The notes: a model not told the origin generated them from the sequence alone. Numbered from the stretch's first letter, positions 1-9,918 are shown. The stretch is DNA of 64,000 bases from Saprospira grandis (GCF_027594745.1 NZ_CP110854.1:3117501-3181500), one strand, 5' to 3'. Made by a program: numbers and translations.

Positions 1-1977
1 GGTGCACACAATATTCGAGCAATTTATGAGGACTCTACCAATTTTCCCGCAGTTTGCCGAGATACAGCCTATGCCGAGTTCTATGTGCATAGTCAGCCTA
101 ATGTGAATTTTAGCTCTATCGATGGCTGCGGAACACAAGATGCTGTGCTCTTTCCAGATAATGCACAATTAGGACTAACAGGAACCATCCCAGGAACCAC
201 CACGCTCTATGATTCGATCTCTCAAGTAACTTGGGATTTTGGAGATGGAACAATTCGTTCTGGAACATTTGACCTATCAGATAATACGATTGATACGGTC
301 CATTATGTTTATCCCCAAGAAGGGGTCTATACCGCCTCCCTTTTTGTAGAAAATAATAGCTATTGCTCCGATTCTGCAGAATTGCGCATTTTGGTGCTGC
401 CCGCTATTCAACCCACAGACTCTGTTCCTTATTTCCAAGATTTTGAAGCCGATGCGGGCGGATGGATCGAGGAGGCCGAATCGGCCAATACGAGCAGTAA
501 CCTCTGGGAATGGGGAACCTCTAACGCCAATGTGATTGCTTCTGGACACGGAAATACCTGGATCACTGGACTCAACAGAGCCTATACCTCAGGCGGAGAA
601 GATGGCTGGGTGTATAGCCCTTGTATTGATATGACGGCCCTCGAACGCCCAATGATTAGCCTAGACCTTTACTATGAAACAGACCCCGGAAATGATGGGG
701 CCGTTATTGAATACTTTGATCAAGATGCCAATAAATGGCTGCCTCTTGGCGAACAAGGCCGCGGAATCGAATGGTACAATTATAATGTGGTGGCTGGCCG
801 CCCCGGTGTGCAAAGCCTAGCCCCCAGAGGCTGGTCGGGCGACTCTGATGGCTGGCAAGATGCTCGCTACAAATTAGACGACCTCATGCACTATACTAAC
901 CTCCGCCTCCGTATCGCCTTTGGCGCAATTGGCGTAGTGCAGGGCCTCGATGGAGTAGCCTTTGATAATATCTGGATCGGTAACCGTAGCCGAAATGTTC
1001 TGCTCGAACACTTTTCTAATTCGGGCCTCAATAACTTTGACTATGTGAACCAACATGTATATAACCTCATGTATCGCACCCCTGTGATCTATGATGCGGT
1101 GATGCTCCAATACCAAACGAGCTTCCCCAATACCAACGACCGATTTAATCTATTTAATATCGACGACCCCTCGGCTCGAGTCATCAAATACGGGATTTCA
1201 CAGGCCGGTAAAGCCCTTATCGATGGCCGAAGATTTAGCGCTACTTCCAATTCTCAAGATCTCCAAATGGTCGATTTTGAAGAGGATATGCTCCGCTCGC
1301 CTAAGTTCGATATTAGTATCGATACCTTTGTGAGCTATGCCGGAAATACTCTAGAGGTAGCCGTTACTTTCACCGCCCTAGAAGACCTTCCGCTAGGCGA
1401 TTATGATCTGCATATTGCCGTGCTAGAAGATTCGCTCACTTATTTTAGCGGAGAATATACCCATAGCGTGATGCGCAAAATGTTGCCCGCTGCCGATGGT
1501 AGCCGATATAGCCGCGCCTTCGCTGTTGGCGACCAAGAACATATTCGATATACCTGGAATTACCCTAATGATTTTGACTTTAACGAAGCCTCGGTAGTGG
1601 CCTTTATCCAAGAGGAAACAGCCACTTCTAAGGAGGTCTTCCAAGCCACTAGCTCCAGAGATATTACCATTTATCTCGACTCTCTGGGCACCTCCACTTT
1701 TGAGGCCGCTCAGGCCGCTGCGGCTCCCTTCCAAAATCTAAAACTCTATCCCAACCCCTCTTCAGAGTTCTTTAATTTGCAGTTGGCAGAACTCCCTCAA
1801 CAAGCACATAGCTGGCGAGTTACGGACCTGCAAGGCCGCATCTTTGAAGAAGGAAGCTGGGAGCCTGGCCAAGAAAGCCTACAGCTCTGGGCCCGAGATT
1901 GGCCCGCCGGCGTCTATATTTTCGCTATCCAAGGCCAAGGATTCCAAGTACAACGCAAAATGGTATTAGTCCGATAA
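1..1977 (+). CDS. T9SS-secreted surface protein, 5'-truncated by window edge
   Basis: The frame is open from base 1, so the start lies upstream; the first ATG at 85 is internal. Visible order: a PKD-like beta domain (VTWDFGDGT), a choice-of-anchor J / MAM-like domain (GWVYSPCIDMTALERPM), a region resembling the thioredoxin-like fold of Omp28-type outer-membrane proteins but lacking the CxxC (NVLLEHFSNSG, then YGISQAGKALIDGRR), and a C-terminal T9SS type A sorting domain (LYPNPSSEFFNLQL, ending in a basic MVLVR tail). The product is expected to cross the outer membrane by T9SS and be anchored or released at the surface. The last 600 residues closely parallel the next gene, so the two are tandem paralogues. 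Ligand unknown. Confidence 0.85.
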   Translation, partial: GAHNIRAIYEDSTNFPAVCRDTAYAEFYVHSQPNVNFSSIDGCGTQDAVLFPDNAQLGLTGTIPGTTTLYDSISQVTWDFGDGTIRSGTFDLSDNTIDTVHYVYPQEGVYTASLFVENNSYCSDSAELRILVLPAIQPTDSVPYFQDFEADAGGWIEEAESANTSSNLWEWGTSNANVIASGHGNTWITGLNRAYTSGGEDGWVYSPCIDMTALERPMISLDLYYETDPGNDGAVIEYFDQDANKWLPLGEQGRGIEWYNYNVVAGRPGVQSLAPRGWSGDSDGWQDARYKLDDLMHYTNLRLRIAFGAIGVVQGLDGVAFDNIWIGNRSRNVLLEHFSNSGLNNFDYVNQHVYNLMYRTPVIYDAVMLQYQTSFPNTNDRFNLFNIDDPSARVIKYGISQAGKALIDGRRFSATSNSQDLQMVDFEEDMLRSPKFDISIDTFVSYAGNTLEVAVTFTALEDLPLGDYDLHIAVLEDSLTYFSGEYTHSVMRKMLPAADGSRYSRAFAVGDQEHIRYTWNYPNDFDFNEASVVAFIQEETATSKEVFQATSSRDITIYLDSLGTSTFEAAQAAAAPFQNLKLYPNPSSEFFNLQLAELPQQAHSWRVTDLQGRIFEEGSWEPGQESLQLWARDWPAGVYIFAIQGQGFQVQRKMVLVR

Positions 1978-1980
1978 TTT

Positions 1981-2108
1981 GGGGCCCGCGGCCGCCCCAA
2001 TAAGGGCGGGCGGCCGCCGCTATGCTCCGCCGCTCGCTCTTCGCTCGGCCCTTCGCCGCCTCCGGCGGCTCGGTCTGGCCTGCGGCCACGGCTGCGCAGC
2101 GCTGGGCC
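1981..2108 (+). repeat. Dispersed GC-rich structured element, copy 1 (forward, subfamily A)
   Basis: Begins GGGGCCC directly after a TTT run and ends CAGCGCTGGGCC. It has a left-arm GC hairpin, a central hairpin (GCCGCC/GGCGGC) between CTCGGCCC and GGTCTGGCC, and a small GGCC hairpin. Long-range tetranucleotides are GCCG (left) and CGGC (right). Further GC hairpins continue to about 2166. Confidence 0.85.
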
Positions 2109-2186
2109 ATTGGCCCTAGGGGCCTGGCCGGCGAAGCCGGCCACCCCATCCCTGCCGCTAAGGGCCACCTCAGCCCTAAAATAAAC

Positions 2187-2216
2187 TAAGCCCCGCTATA
2201 AAAATAGCGGGGCTTA
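2187..2216. terminator. Perfect 12-bp hairpin, possible terminator
   Basis: Stem TAAGCCCCGCTA with its exact complement around a 6-base loop. No T-run follows on the + strand; a T-rich TTTATTTT follows on the - strand. It lies between the two + strand surface-protein genes. Confidence 0.5.
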
Positions 2217-2310
2217 ACTCCAAGGCCCGCCTGCCTCTAGCCCAAAGGCAAAAAGCAAACACCTACAACCTATTTATAGCAAGAGCGCCTTCTCATCTAA
2301 AACTAAATAT

Positions 2311-5300
2311 ATGAGACAGTTACTCCTCTTTCTGTTGCTCTCTGTTCCCCTAAGCATCTGGGGGCAAACAGTAAGTATTACGAATAATAACCATACAGGC
2401 GCCCTCTTTGAAGCCTGCCCAGGCGATCAGCTAACAATCCATTATGAAGGAACCAACAGGGCACCCCACTTTTTCTATGTTCAACATGAAAATAATACGA
2501 GCTCTCTTTGCCTCATTAAACAAGCCAATAATGGCTATCTAGGCAATCCTAGTAATGCTAGTTTCTATTATGGCGATGGGCCAATCAATGATATTACTGT
2601 AGATCTAGACGCCACAGAGCCCGCCTACCCCCCAGCCAATATCCGAACAGTACCCGTGCTTCCTAATGATGTTTTTCCAGCTACCATTTTACTCAATGCA
2701 ACAACGATAGAAGGCGATACCGCAGGCCAAATGACATTCTCTGTGCCCAATGATATGCAATCGGGCCAAATTACTTTTTATCATTATGATGAACAGCAAG
2801 ATACCGGCTGGGCCGTGCTGAACTTCTTTTTACAAGTGGTACAGGTCCATCCCGAAATTATAGCCCCTCAAGAGGTCTGCTCTAGAGATACTATTGCTAT
2901 CCAGTTAAGCCCCCAACCCAATACAGGCTTTGGCTATAATCCTAGCTCAGGTCCCACTTACCTACGACTGATAGAAAGTAATAGCAATACCCCAATAACC
3001 GGAAATTATCTGCAAAATCCCTCTTCCCAACCAAGCTATATTGGCGCTAGCTACGATTTTATACCCGATGGAATAAATGGCAGCGCAGCACTAACCACAA
3101 ATAGAAAAAATAGAGACCTACGACTAGAATATCGCTACCAACCCTATATGCAAACTACTACAGATGTTTGTAATGAGGTGAGTAGCCGACAAATAATAAC
3201 GGTTTATAATAATAGCCTCGATAGTGTCAAATTTGCCTCTGTAACCAATAGCTCAGATACCGCAGCTATCCGTGTTGTCGCTAGCGAACCCGCCTATTTT
3301 GCCTCTATCCTTAATTCTAGCCCCCCCATAGCCAGCAGCTTTTCTGGCGTCTATGTTCAAAATAACCGCTTTTTAGGCGCTACAGCAGGTTCTGGACGAT
3401 ATGAATTGGGCCTGCAAATAGATAATAATGGCTGTATTAGCCAATTAGGAGATTCTATTGATGTTTTAGCTATTCCACCCCGCCTTTTTCCCGAACTCTA
3501 CTGCCGCTTAGATGGCCCTCTAGAGTTTGGCCGAGATACTACTAATTTTCCATGGGATGCTAACTGGCAAGGACCAGATGCCTCTTCAACAACTAGCCGA
3601 ACCCGACAAAGAAGAGGCTACCTGATAAATGTTCAAGCTAATCCCTCTTCTGCCCTCCAACAAATCAATAGTACCCCAGGACAAGAACGATATAGACTGC
3701 TGCTGCCAAGCGGATTAAATAGTGTGCTGCTGACTATTGAATATATAGAAGAAGTTAGAGATAGAGAGTATGTGCCTACTTCTCCAACAACAGGACAAGC
3801 ACAAACCATCTATACAGGACAAGAAGTTGTCGTTCGATATCAAGAAACTATTCAAATTGTAGACCCGCCCGAAGTGGCTATAGATTCTACAATTGCAGAG
3901 AATTACTGTAATTATGAAACCTTTGTCAATTTAGGTGGCTCTAGCCCCGCCAATGGGGTACACTATATTACCGCCAGAAACGGAAATGCAGCCAATACCT
4001 CCACTACTCTAGGGGCCATTTTTAACCCTAATGCAATTTATACGGCTAGCAATGAGACCACTGATGTTAACTACTACCTCATTTATGAGGCGGGACAAGG
4101 AAACTGTGCGGCTAGAGATACCGCTAATGTCCGCATCCTCGGAGATGTAGCCCTAGCCATCTCTGGCCGAAACTCTAGCTCTTTGGGCAACCAAAATAAT
4201 CGCTATTGTACCAACGGGGGAGTAGATATTTTAACAACTTATCCAGCCCCAACTTCTTATGCCTCTACAGCCAATCTTTTAGCCTCTCAAGCCAACTTGA
4301 CTGGGCCTGGTATTGTTGGTGATGGACCACTTTTTAATCCGGCTGTTGCCGGAACGGGCCAAAAGGTGATTACCTATACTTATGTGAGCCAATATGGTTG
4401 CGTCTCTTCTATTGACTCTACTTTTACAATCAACTTATCTCCCAGTGTAGGGCTCTCAACCGATGAAGCCGATACCACCTATTGTGCCGATGATACGATC
4501 GGTATTTTAACAGGAACTCCCTCAGGTGGGGTTTATTCTGGACCAACGATTTCTGGACCAACAGATGATCAGTTTAATCCTTCTGTGGTCTATAGTCCCG
4601 TTTTGCCCAATACCCCTGGTTATGTCAATTATGCCTATGTTTATCAAGACCCTACAACCCTTTGTAAGGATACGGTAGAAATTGAAGTGACGATTAACCC
4701 GCTACCTAGCTCCAACTTCAGTATGGCGAGCTATCATTTCTGCCAAGCCGATGAACCGCAAGAGCTCTTTGGCTTGCCCACCGGCGGACGCTATTTCTTT
4801 GGGGATACTTCTGCCACGGCAGGAATTATTCATGGGGCCCTTATCAATGGACAATATTGGCCCAATCCGAATTACTCGGATAGTACACGCTATCCCGCTT
4901 TGGTCCGAGATACCATTATCTATGAAACGGAAGCGCTTACTTGCACGGCCCGAGATACTCAAATTGTCCATGTTCATCCGCATCCAGAGTATAGCTTTTT
5001 TGCCACTCATGACACTCAAGGTCTGCCCGCAGATGCTACAGCAGATGCTTGCTTTGGCCGAGATACGCTCTTTTTCTATCCCAATTTGCTCACTGGAAAT
5101 GTCTTGAATTATAGCGGTCCCGGTGTGCTCTTTGAAAAAGAGTTTATGATTTCTAATATTGCAGGAGTGGGTACGCACCAGATTCAGGCAGTTTTCCAAG
5201 ATACTAGCAATGTCTTTGTTTCTTGTCTGGATACCGCTTGGGCTAGCTTTAATGTGCATAGTTTGCCTAATGTAAAACTGAGCGCAGATAATAGCTGCTC

Positions 5301-7161
5301 TAGCGATTCCGTCCTCTTTGAGATCGATAATGATAGTATGAATTTGGTCGGAACAATTCCGGGAACCACCACCCTTTACGATTCTATAACTACCGCGGTT
5401 TGGAATATGGGCGATGGCAACAGCTTTGCCGCTAGCTATGATAATAATAACCAGTTTCCAACTTTTAATTATCAGTATAGTAGTCCTGGCATTTTTGAGG
5501 CCTCGCTCTTTGTCGAAAATAATAACTATTGCAGCGATTCGGATACTATTCGGGTCTTAGTTTTGCCCAATGAACAGCCCAATGCGCTAGTTCCTTATAG
5601 TGAAGACTTTGATGCTAGCGCCAATGGTTGGGTTGAAGAGGCCGAAGGCCAAGCCCAATCGAGTAACCTCTGGGAGTGGGGTATGCCCACCGATCTAGAT
5701 ATCGCTCAGGACCATGGCCAAGTTTGGATTACTCGAACAGATAGTACCTATGGCCCAGATGAAAGTGGTTGGGTGTATAGCCCTTGTATCGACCTAACCG
5801 CTCTCGAACGTCCCATGCTCAAACTCGATTTCTTTAATGAAACCGATGAAGGAAATGACGGAACAGTGATCGAATATTTTGATCCCCAAACGGAGAAATG
5901 GTTGCCCTTAGGAAATGTCAACCGAGGCATCAATTGGTATAATCAGGCGGTAGTAGCTGGCCGTCCTGGGGTACAAGATTTAGCCCCTAAAGGCTGGTCT
6001 GGCATAAGTAATGGCTGGCAAGATGCCCGCTATACCCTAGATGCTTTCCGCAACTTTGAGAATTTCCGCTTTAGAGTGGCCTTTGGCGCCATTGGGGCCT
6101 CACAAACGCCTCTTCGTGGCTTTGCCTTCGATAATGTTTGGATCGGGAACCGAGAACGCAATGTGCTGGTCGAGCATTTTTCTAATGCTGGGGTGGTTAA
6201 TATGGACCCGATCAACCAATATGTTTATAATCTGGTCTATCGTACGCCTGCCGTTCGAGATGTGATTTTACTACAAATCAATAATGAAGACCCCGCTTTT
6301 GACCCCATGAACAGCCTGAACCGAGACGATCCCTCGGCCAGAACCTCTATTTATGGTATTGATGGCGTAAGCGCTAAGGCGGTAGTCGATGGTCGCCGCT
6401 ATAGCAACAATCCACCCAATTCTGCCGATTTGAGACAGGAGGATTTTGAGACCGATATGCTAGAAGATGCCCGTTTTGATATCCGCCTTGAGCCGATTGC
6501 CTTTATTGGGAATAATAATCTGCAAATCAATGCGACCCTAATCGCTAAGGATACCTTGGCCGCTGCAGATTATGATTTGCAGCTAGTGGTGACCGAAGAT
6601 TCAGCCGTTTATTTTTCTAATGGCGTAAATTTCCATACGCACTCTTTGCTCCGCAAGATGTTGCCCGATGCCGCAGGAACTCGCTTTAGCCAATCTTGGT
6701 TGCCTGGCGATAGCGTTCAGCTTTCGGAGGTTTGGACCTACAACCCCAATAATATCGATACGGCTCATCTGGAGGCCATTGCCTTTGTGCAGGAGGATGC
6801 CCCCACTAGCCGAACGATTTATCAGGCGGTGAGGACCCGAGATATTACCGAATATGTGAATGCCTTGAGCACTACTGAACTAGCCGAGGCGCAGGCCGAA
6901 GCTCATCAGATCAATACGGCTTTGCTTTCGCCAAATCCTGCGGTAAATTATACGCAGTTGTTGTTTGCGCAGCCGCTCCGCCAAGATTTTCAGTGGTCCT
7001 TAATCGACTTGCAAGGAAGAGTATTGGCCCAAGGCCAGCTAGAGGCAGGCAGCCAAAGCGCTCGCTTCGATCTGCATGATTTACCCGCAGCTCCTTATTT
7101 CTTGCAAATTGGCAATGCCAATTTTAAAACCACCAAGAAGTTTACGGTAATTCGGCCCTAA
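2311..7161 (+). CDS. Giant multidomain T9SS-secreted surface protein (1616 aa)
   Basis: Starts with a clear signal peptide (MRQLLLFLLLSVPLSIWGQ). The first 1000 residues are beta-rich, Asn/Ser/Thr-rich repeats typical of gliding-bacteria adhesins, with recurring YCADDTIG / FCQADEP-type motifs of PKD/gliding-motility-like modules. The last 560 residues repeat the architecture of the preceding gene: PKD-like (AVWNMGDGNSF), choice-of-anchor J (GWVYSPCIDLTALERPM), Omp28-like thioredoxin fold without cysteines, and a T9SS type A sorting domain (LLSPNPAVNYTQLLF; ends KKFTVIRP). Probably cell-surface or secreted, acting in adhesion or prey/matrix binding (inference). A strong terminator follows 12 bases after the stop. 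Confidence 0.9.
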   Translation: MRQLLLFLLLSVPLSIWGQTVSITNNNHTGALFEACPGDQLTIHYEGTNRAPHFFYVQHENNTSSLCLIKQANNGYLGNPSNASFYYGDGPINDITVDLDATEPAYPPANIRTVPVLPNDVFPATILLNATTIEGDTAGQMTFSVPNDMQSGQITFYHYDEQQDTGWAVLNFFLQVVQVHPEIIAPQEVCSRDTIAIQLSPQPNTGFGYNPSSGPTYLRLIESNSNTPITGNYLQNPSSQPSYIGASYDFIPDGINGSAALTTNRKNRDLRLEYRYQPYMQTTTDVCNEVSSRQIITVYNNSLDSVKFASVTNSSDTAAIRVVASEPAYFASILNSSPPIASSFSGVYVQNNRFLGATAGSGRYELGLQIDNNGCISQLGDSIDVLAIPPRLFPELYCRLDGPLEFGRDTTNFPWDANWQGPDASSTTSRTRQRRGYLINVQANPSSALQQINSTPGQERYRLLLPSGLNSVLLTIEYIEEVRDREYVPTSPTTGQAQTIYTGQEVVVRYQETIQIVDPPEVAIDSTIAENYCNYETFVNLGGSSPANGVHYITARNGNAANTSTTLGAIFNPNAIYTASNETTDVNYYLIYEAGQGNCAARDTANVRILGDVALAISGRNSSSLGNQNNRYCTNGGVDILTTYPAPTSYASTANLLASQANLTGPGIVGDGPLFNPAVAGTGQKVITYTYVSQYGCVSSIDSTFTINLSPSVGLSTDEADTTYCADDTIGILTGTPSGGVYSGPTISGPTDDQFNPSVVYSPVLPNTPGYVNYAYVYQDPTTLCKDTVEIEVTINPLPSSNFSMASYHFCQADEPQELFGLPTGGRYFFGDTSATAGIIHGALINGQYWPNPNYSDSTRYPALVRDTIIYETEALTCTARDTQIVHVHPHPEYSFFATHDTQGLPADATADACFGRDTLFFYPNLLTGNVLNYSGPGVLFEKEFMISNIAGVGTHQIQAVFQDTSNVFVSCLDTAWASFNVHSLPNVKLSADNSCSSDSVLFEIDNDSMNLVGTIPGTTTLYDSITTAVWNMGDGNSFAASYDNNNQFPTFNYQYSSPGIFEASLFVENNNYCSDSDTIRVLVLPNEQPNALVPYSEDFDASANGWVEEAEGQAQSSNLWEWGMPTDLDIAQDHGQVWITRTDSTYGPDESGWVYSPCIDLTALERPMLKLDFFNETDEGNDGTVIEYFDPQTEKWLPLGNVNRGINWYNQAVVAGRPGVQDLAPKGWSGISNGWQDARYTLDAFRNFENFRFRVAFGAIGASQTPLRGFAFDNVWIGNRERNVLVEHFSNAGVVNMDPINQYVYNLVYRTPAVRDVILLQINNEDPAFDPMNSLNRDDPSARTSIYGIDGVSAKAVVDGRRYSNNPPNSADLRQEDFETDMLEDARFDIRLEPIAFIGNNNLQINATLIAKDTLAAADYDLQLVVTEDSAVYFSNGVNFHTHSLLRKMLPDAAGTRFSQSWLPGDSVQLSEVWTYNPNNIDTAHLEAIAFVQEDAPTSRTIYQAVRTRDITEYVNALSTTELAEAQAEAHQINTALLSPNPAVNYTQLLFAQPLRQDFQWSLIDLQGRVLAQGQLEAGSQSARFDLHDLPAAPYFLQIGNANFKTTKKFTVIRP

Positions 7162-7173
7162 TCTTTAGGCGCA

Positions 7174-7213
7174 GAAGGGGACAACAGCTTGCTGTTGTCC
7201 CCTTCTTTTTTTT
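7174..7213 (+). terminator. Rho-independent terminator
   Basis: A 14-bp perfect stem (GAAGGGGACAACAG and complement) with a CTTG loop, followed by eight T. It sits just after the giant surface-protein gene. Confidence 0.9.
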
Positions 7214-7236
7214 GCCCGCCCCAAAGGGGAGCGCCT

Positions 7237-7352
7237 GGCCCAGCGCTGCGCAGCCGTGGCCGAAGGCCAGACCCAGGAGCGAAGCGACGCAGGGCCGAGC
7301 AGACCTGCGAGCGGCGCAGCATAGCGGCGGCCGCCCTGCGGCCGCGGGCCCC
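7237..7352 (-). repeat. Dispersed GC-rich structured element, copy 2 (reverse, subfamily A)
   Basis: Reverse-orientation copy running from GGCCCAGCGCTG to GCGGGCCCC, then an A-run. In element orientation the paired tetranucleotides are GCCG and CGGC, as in copy 1. It lies between convergent genes. Confidence 0.85.
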
Positions 7353-7362
7353 AAAAAAACAA

Positions 7363-7395
7363 TAAAAAAAGCCAGCTACCTAAAGGCAACTGGCT
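7363..7395 (-). terminator. Terminator of the PDH E2 gene
   Basis: On the - strand, AGCCAGTTGCC pairs with GGTAGCTGGCT (imperfect 11-bp stem), followed by seven T. Confidence 0.75.
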
Positions 7396-7419
7396 GATAT
7401 TTTAATGGAGCAAAAGCGA

Positions 7420-8673
7420 TTAGATAATCAAACGCATGGGCTCCTCTAGAATGTCGCGTAGGGTCTGCAAGAAACGAGCGCCCTGAGCACCATCCACCAC
7501 ACGGTGATCGCAAGAAAGGGTCACTTTCATGAAGTTCGACTCCTTCACTTCGCCCTCTACCATCACAAGGCGAGGCGCAATGCGGCCCACCGCCAAAATG
7601 CAGGCATCGGGTGGATTGATAATGGCTGTAAACTCGTCAATACCAAACATACCAAGGTTAGAGATGGTAAAGGTATTGCCTTGCATTTCTTGCGCTTGTA
7701 AGCGGCGATCGCGGGCTTTGCCAGCCAATTCGCGAATTTCCGTAGCAATTTGAGACAAAGATTTTGTGTCAGCGGCATCAACAACGGGAACCACCAAACC
7801 TTCATCCATGGCCACCGCCACGCCAATATTTACATAGTCATAGTAGCGGATCGCATCGCCCAACCAAGAGGCATTGATGCTAGGATGCTGCTGAAGCGCC
7901 TTAGCTGCGGCCTTGACCACAAAGTCGTTATAAGAGATAGAGGTTTCGCTAATGCCCTTGATGTATTGGCGAGTTTCCATCAATTTGTCCATGCAAATTT
8001 CCATGGTCAAATAGAAGTGAGGCGCATTGAATTTGCTTTCGCCTAGGCGGCGGGCAATCGTTTTGCGCATCTGGCTCAAAGGAACATCTTTGTAGCCGCC
8101 TTTGGCCTCGGGGACCTTGGGTGCAGCCACTTGAGGGCTAGGCGTAGCCGCTACAGGAGCCGCTTTTTGGCTCTCCATATAGGCCAAAATATCTTTCTTC
8201 ACAATGCGTCCGTCATCGCCAGAACCTTCTACTTGGCTCAAGTCGATGCCCTCTTCTTTGGCCATTGCACGGGCCAAGGGAGAAGCCTTCAGGCGGCTAT
8301 CATCAGAAGAAGAAGTTTCTTTTTGGGCCAAAGGAGCTTCTAGTTCTTGCACTACTTCTTCGGCTGGAGCAGCCTCCTCAGTAGTGGCCGAATCTCCTGC
8401 ATCTGCCTGGGCCAAAAGGGCCTGAACATCCTCTCCTTTTTCGCCAATTACGGCAATAATTTGATTGACAGGTACCGCACTGCCTTCCTCTACACCAATG
8501 TGCAAAAGTGTTCCTTCATAAAGACTTTGAAACTCCATGACGGCTTTATCCGTCTCAATTTCAGCCAACAATTCGCCGATTTCTACAGCTTCGCCTTCTG
8601 CTTTATGCCAAGCCACCAAAGTACCCTCTGTCATCGTATCACTGAGAGCAGGCATTCTTACAATTTCTGCCAT
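7420..8673 (-). CDS. pdhC: Pyruvate dehydrogenase E2, dihydrolipoamide acetyltransferase
   Basis: E2 core of the pyruvate dehydrogenase complex, transferring acetyl groups from lipoamide to CoA in the cytoplasm. One N-terminal lipoyl domain (residues 1-78; lipoylation Lys43 in ETDKAVMEF), an Ala/Pro/Glu-rich linker, a peripheral-subunit-binding domain (about 128-160, ASPLARAMAKEEGIDL), an Ala/Pro linker and a catalytic domain with the active-site motif DHRVVDG (His390, Asp394). The phrase TISNLGMFGIDEFTAIINPP is characteristic of PDH E2 rather than 2-oxoglutarate or branched-chain E2. E1 and E3 genes are not adjacent. A TATCTTTG at 8742-8749 (- strand) fits the Bacteroidota -7 element, but no good -33 partner is seen. 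It has its own terminator. Confidence 0.93.
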   Translation of the reverse strand: MAEIVRMPALSDTMTEGTLVAWHKAEGEAVEIGELLAEIETDKAVMEFQSLYEGTLLHIGVEEGSAVPVNQIIAVIGEKGEDVQALLAQADAGDSATTEEAAPAEEVVQELEAPLAQKETSSSDDSRLKASPLARAMAKEEGIDLSQVEGSGDDGRIVKKDILAYMESQKAAPVAATPSPQVAAPKVPEAKGGYKDVPLSQMRKTIARRLGESKFNAPHFYLTMEICMDKLMETRQYIKGISETSISYNDFVVKAAAKALQQHPSINASWLGDAIRYYDYVNIGVAVAMDEGLVVPVVDAADTKSLSQIATEIRELAGKARDRRLQAQEMQGNTFTISNLGMFGIDEFTAIINPPDACILAVGRIAPRLVMVEGEVKESNFMKVTLSCDHRVVDGAQGARFLQTLRDILEEPMRLII

Positions 8674-8829
8674 AGGATGTTCAGTTATTGATTTATTTAA
8701 TGTAATAGTTGTTTATTCTTGCTGAAGCCAGGGCCTCGGCTCAAAGATAGTAAGCTTTTCTTAATGTCCTAAAATTATTCTAGGCTTTCCACTAGAGTTA
8801 GAGACTATCTATTATTATGTAGTTTTTTT

Positions 8830-8972
8830 GGGGCCTCCCGCCGCCCCAAATAGGGCGGGCGGCGGGCGCTATGTTGCGGGGCTCGCAGGCCTGCTCGGCC
8901 CTTCGCAAAACTTCGCTAGCGCTCGTTTTGCTTGGTCTGGCCCTGCGGGCCACCCCTCCACAGCGCTAGGCC
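8830..8972 (+). repeat. Dispersed GC-rich structured element, copy 3 (forward, subfamily A)
   Basis: Starts GGGGCC after seven T and ends CAGCGCTAGGCC. Left arm CCCGCCGCCC pairs with GGGCGGCGGG; the central hairpin is CAAAAC/GTTTTG. Long-range pair GGGG/CCCC. It fills most of the 334-bp gap between two - strand genes. Confidence 0.88.
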
Positions 8973-9007
8973 AAGCAGGGCCCTCGGCTTTATAGAATAG
9001 CGCTTGG

Positions 9008-9874
9008 CTATTTTTGTTCAAGCCATTTAAGATAAGCTTTTACTTTTTCGTTAGGGACCGTCATAGAGAGTTGGTAGTGCTCTATTTTCCATTCGCCATT
9101 TTGGTAGCTCAGGACCGCTGTGGCCCGACAAGGGCCCATCCAGGTATCGAGCAGTTCATCGGCCCAGGCGGTTTTGCCGCCTTGCTCATCGATGCGGATA
9201 TGCCGCTCTTTTACGCTAAAATCCCAGGCGGGGGCTTTCTTGAAAGCGCCCTTGGCCCATTTTCGTAGCTCGTCTCTATACCATCTTTCTCCAGCATCGG
9301 TACCAATGTAAATGCCTTTTTCAGTCATTTTGCCAAAAAAACCATCGGCATCGGCTTCCTTGGCGGCCAGATGCCATTGGTCCAGAAGGCTGTCAATTTT
9401 GGCCTGGCTTTCTTCGGCCCAAGAACGGTTGAGGCAGCCTTCTTGTCGACGGCTATCTACCAAACTAATGATCTGCCATTGGCCATCGGCCTTTTGGCGA
9501 AGCGTAAAATGGTTGGCCCCACAATGGCTGAGATTTCCATCGAGGTAAAAGCTGTAGGGGGTCCAAACGGTAGCCAATGGCCCATCTATTTGAAGGCGGT
9601 AGTCCCAGAGTTTTTCCTCCCATTCTTGCAGTCTCGGTTGGCGGGCAATGGCCATTAAAAAGGCGGGTAGGGGGCTGCGTTGGACCTTATCGCCAGCTAC
9701 CGTGAGTAGCTCCATTTGGGGGGCTAAGAGTGGCCGCATTTTGGCCGAGTCGCCGCTATGCAAATGCACAAAAAAGCTATCGACGGTGGCGATGAGCGCA
9801 GGGCGCTCATCTTTTTGGGCCCAAAGGCTAGCTTGCAGCAGGAGCAGGGCCAAGACTAAGCTTAGTTTTTTCAT
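9008..9874 (-). CDS. Secreted protein with two NTF2-like (SnoaL-type) domains
   Basis: An N-terminal signal peptide (MKKLSLVLALLLLQASLWAQ) precedes two consecutive NTF2-like modules: residues about 25-150 (LIATVDSFFVHLHSGDSAKM) and about 155-288 (IDSLLDQWHLAAKEADADGFF...GTDAGERWYRDELRKWAKG). The second resembles SnoaL_3 domains of DUF4440 type. These folds bind small ligands or form dimers; the actual activity cannot be deduced. ATG at 9874 is preferred over an upstream in-frame TTG because it starts exactly at the signal peptide. The gene stands alone between two - strand genes. Confidence 0.75.
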   Translation of the reverse strand: MKKLSLVLALLLLQASLWAQKDERPALIATVDSFFVHLHSGDSAKMRPLLAPQMELLTVAGDKVQRSPLPAFLMAIARQPRLQEWEEKLWDYRLQIDGPLATVWTPYSFYLDGNLSHCGANHFTLRQKADGQWQIISLVDSRRQEGCLNRSWAEESQAKIDSLLDQWHLAAKEADADGFFGKMTEKGIYIGTDAGERWYRDELRKWAKGAFKKAPAWDFSVKERHIRIDEQGGKTAWADELLDTWMGPCRATAVLSYQNGEWKIEHYQLSMTVPNEKVKAYLKWLEQK

Positions 9875-9918
9875 GATATCCAATGTTTGTGATCAAGAGA
9901 TGCTTGAAATCATAAAAT

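Noticed and set aside
1914..2168. Open frames inside the GC-rich intergenic elements (for example here, 7142-7397, 11924-12171, 19485-19796, 20257-20524, 50201-50416)
   Set aside because: They are read from hairpin-rich DNA on either strand, give the same Arg/Ala/Gly-rich peptide at each copy, and lack signal or domain features. The elements, not proteins, explain them.
4702..5259. Antisense open frame within the giant surface protein gene
   Set aside because: It is a shadow of the sense coding frame with no start context or recognisable domain.
8830..8972. GC-rich elements as intrinsic terminators
   Set aside because: The T-run lies before, not after, the left-arm hairpin on the element strand, and real terminators with proper T-runs are found separately beside many copies.
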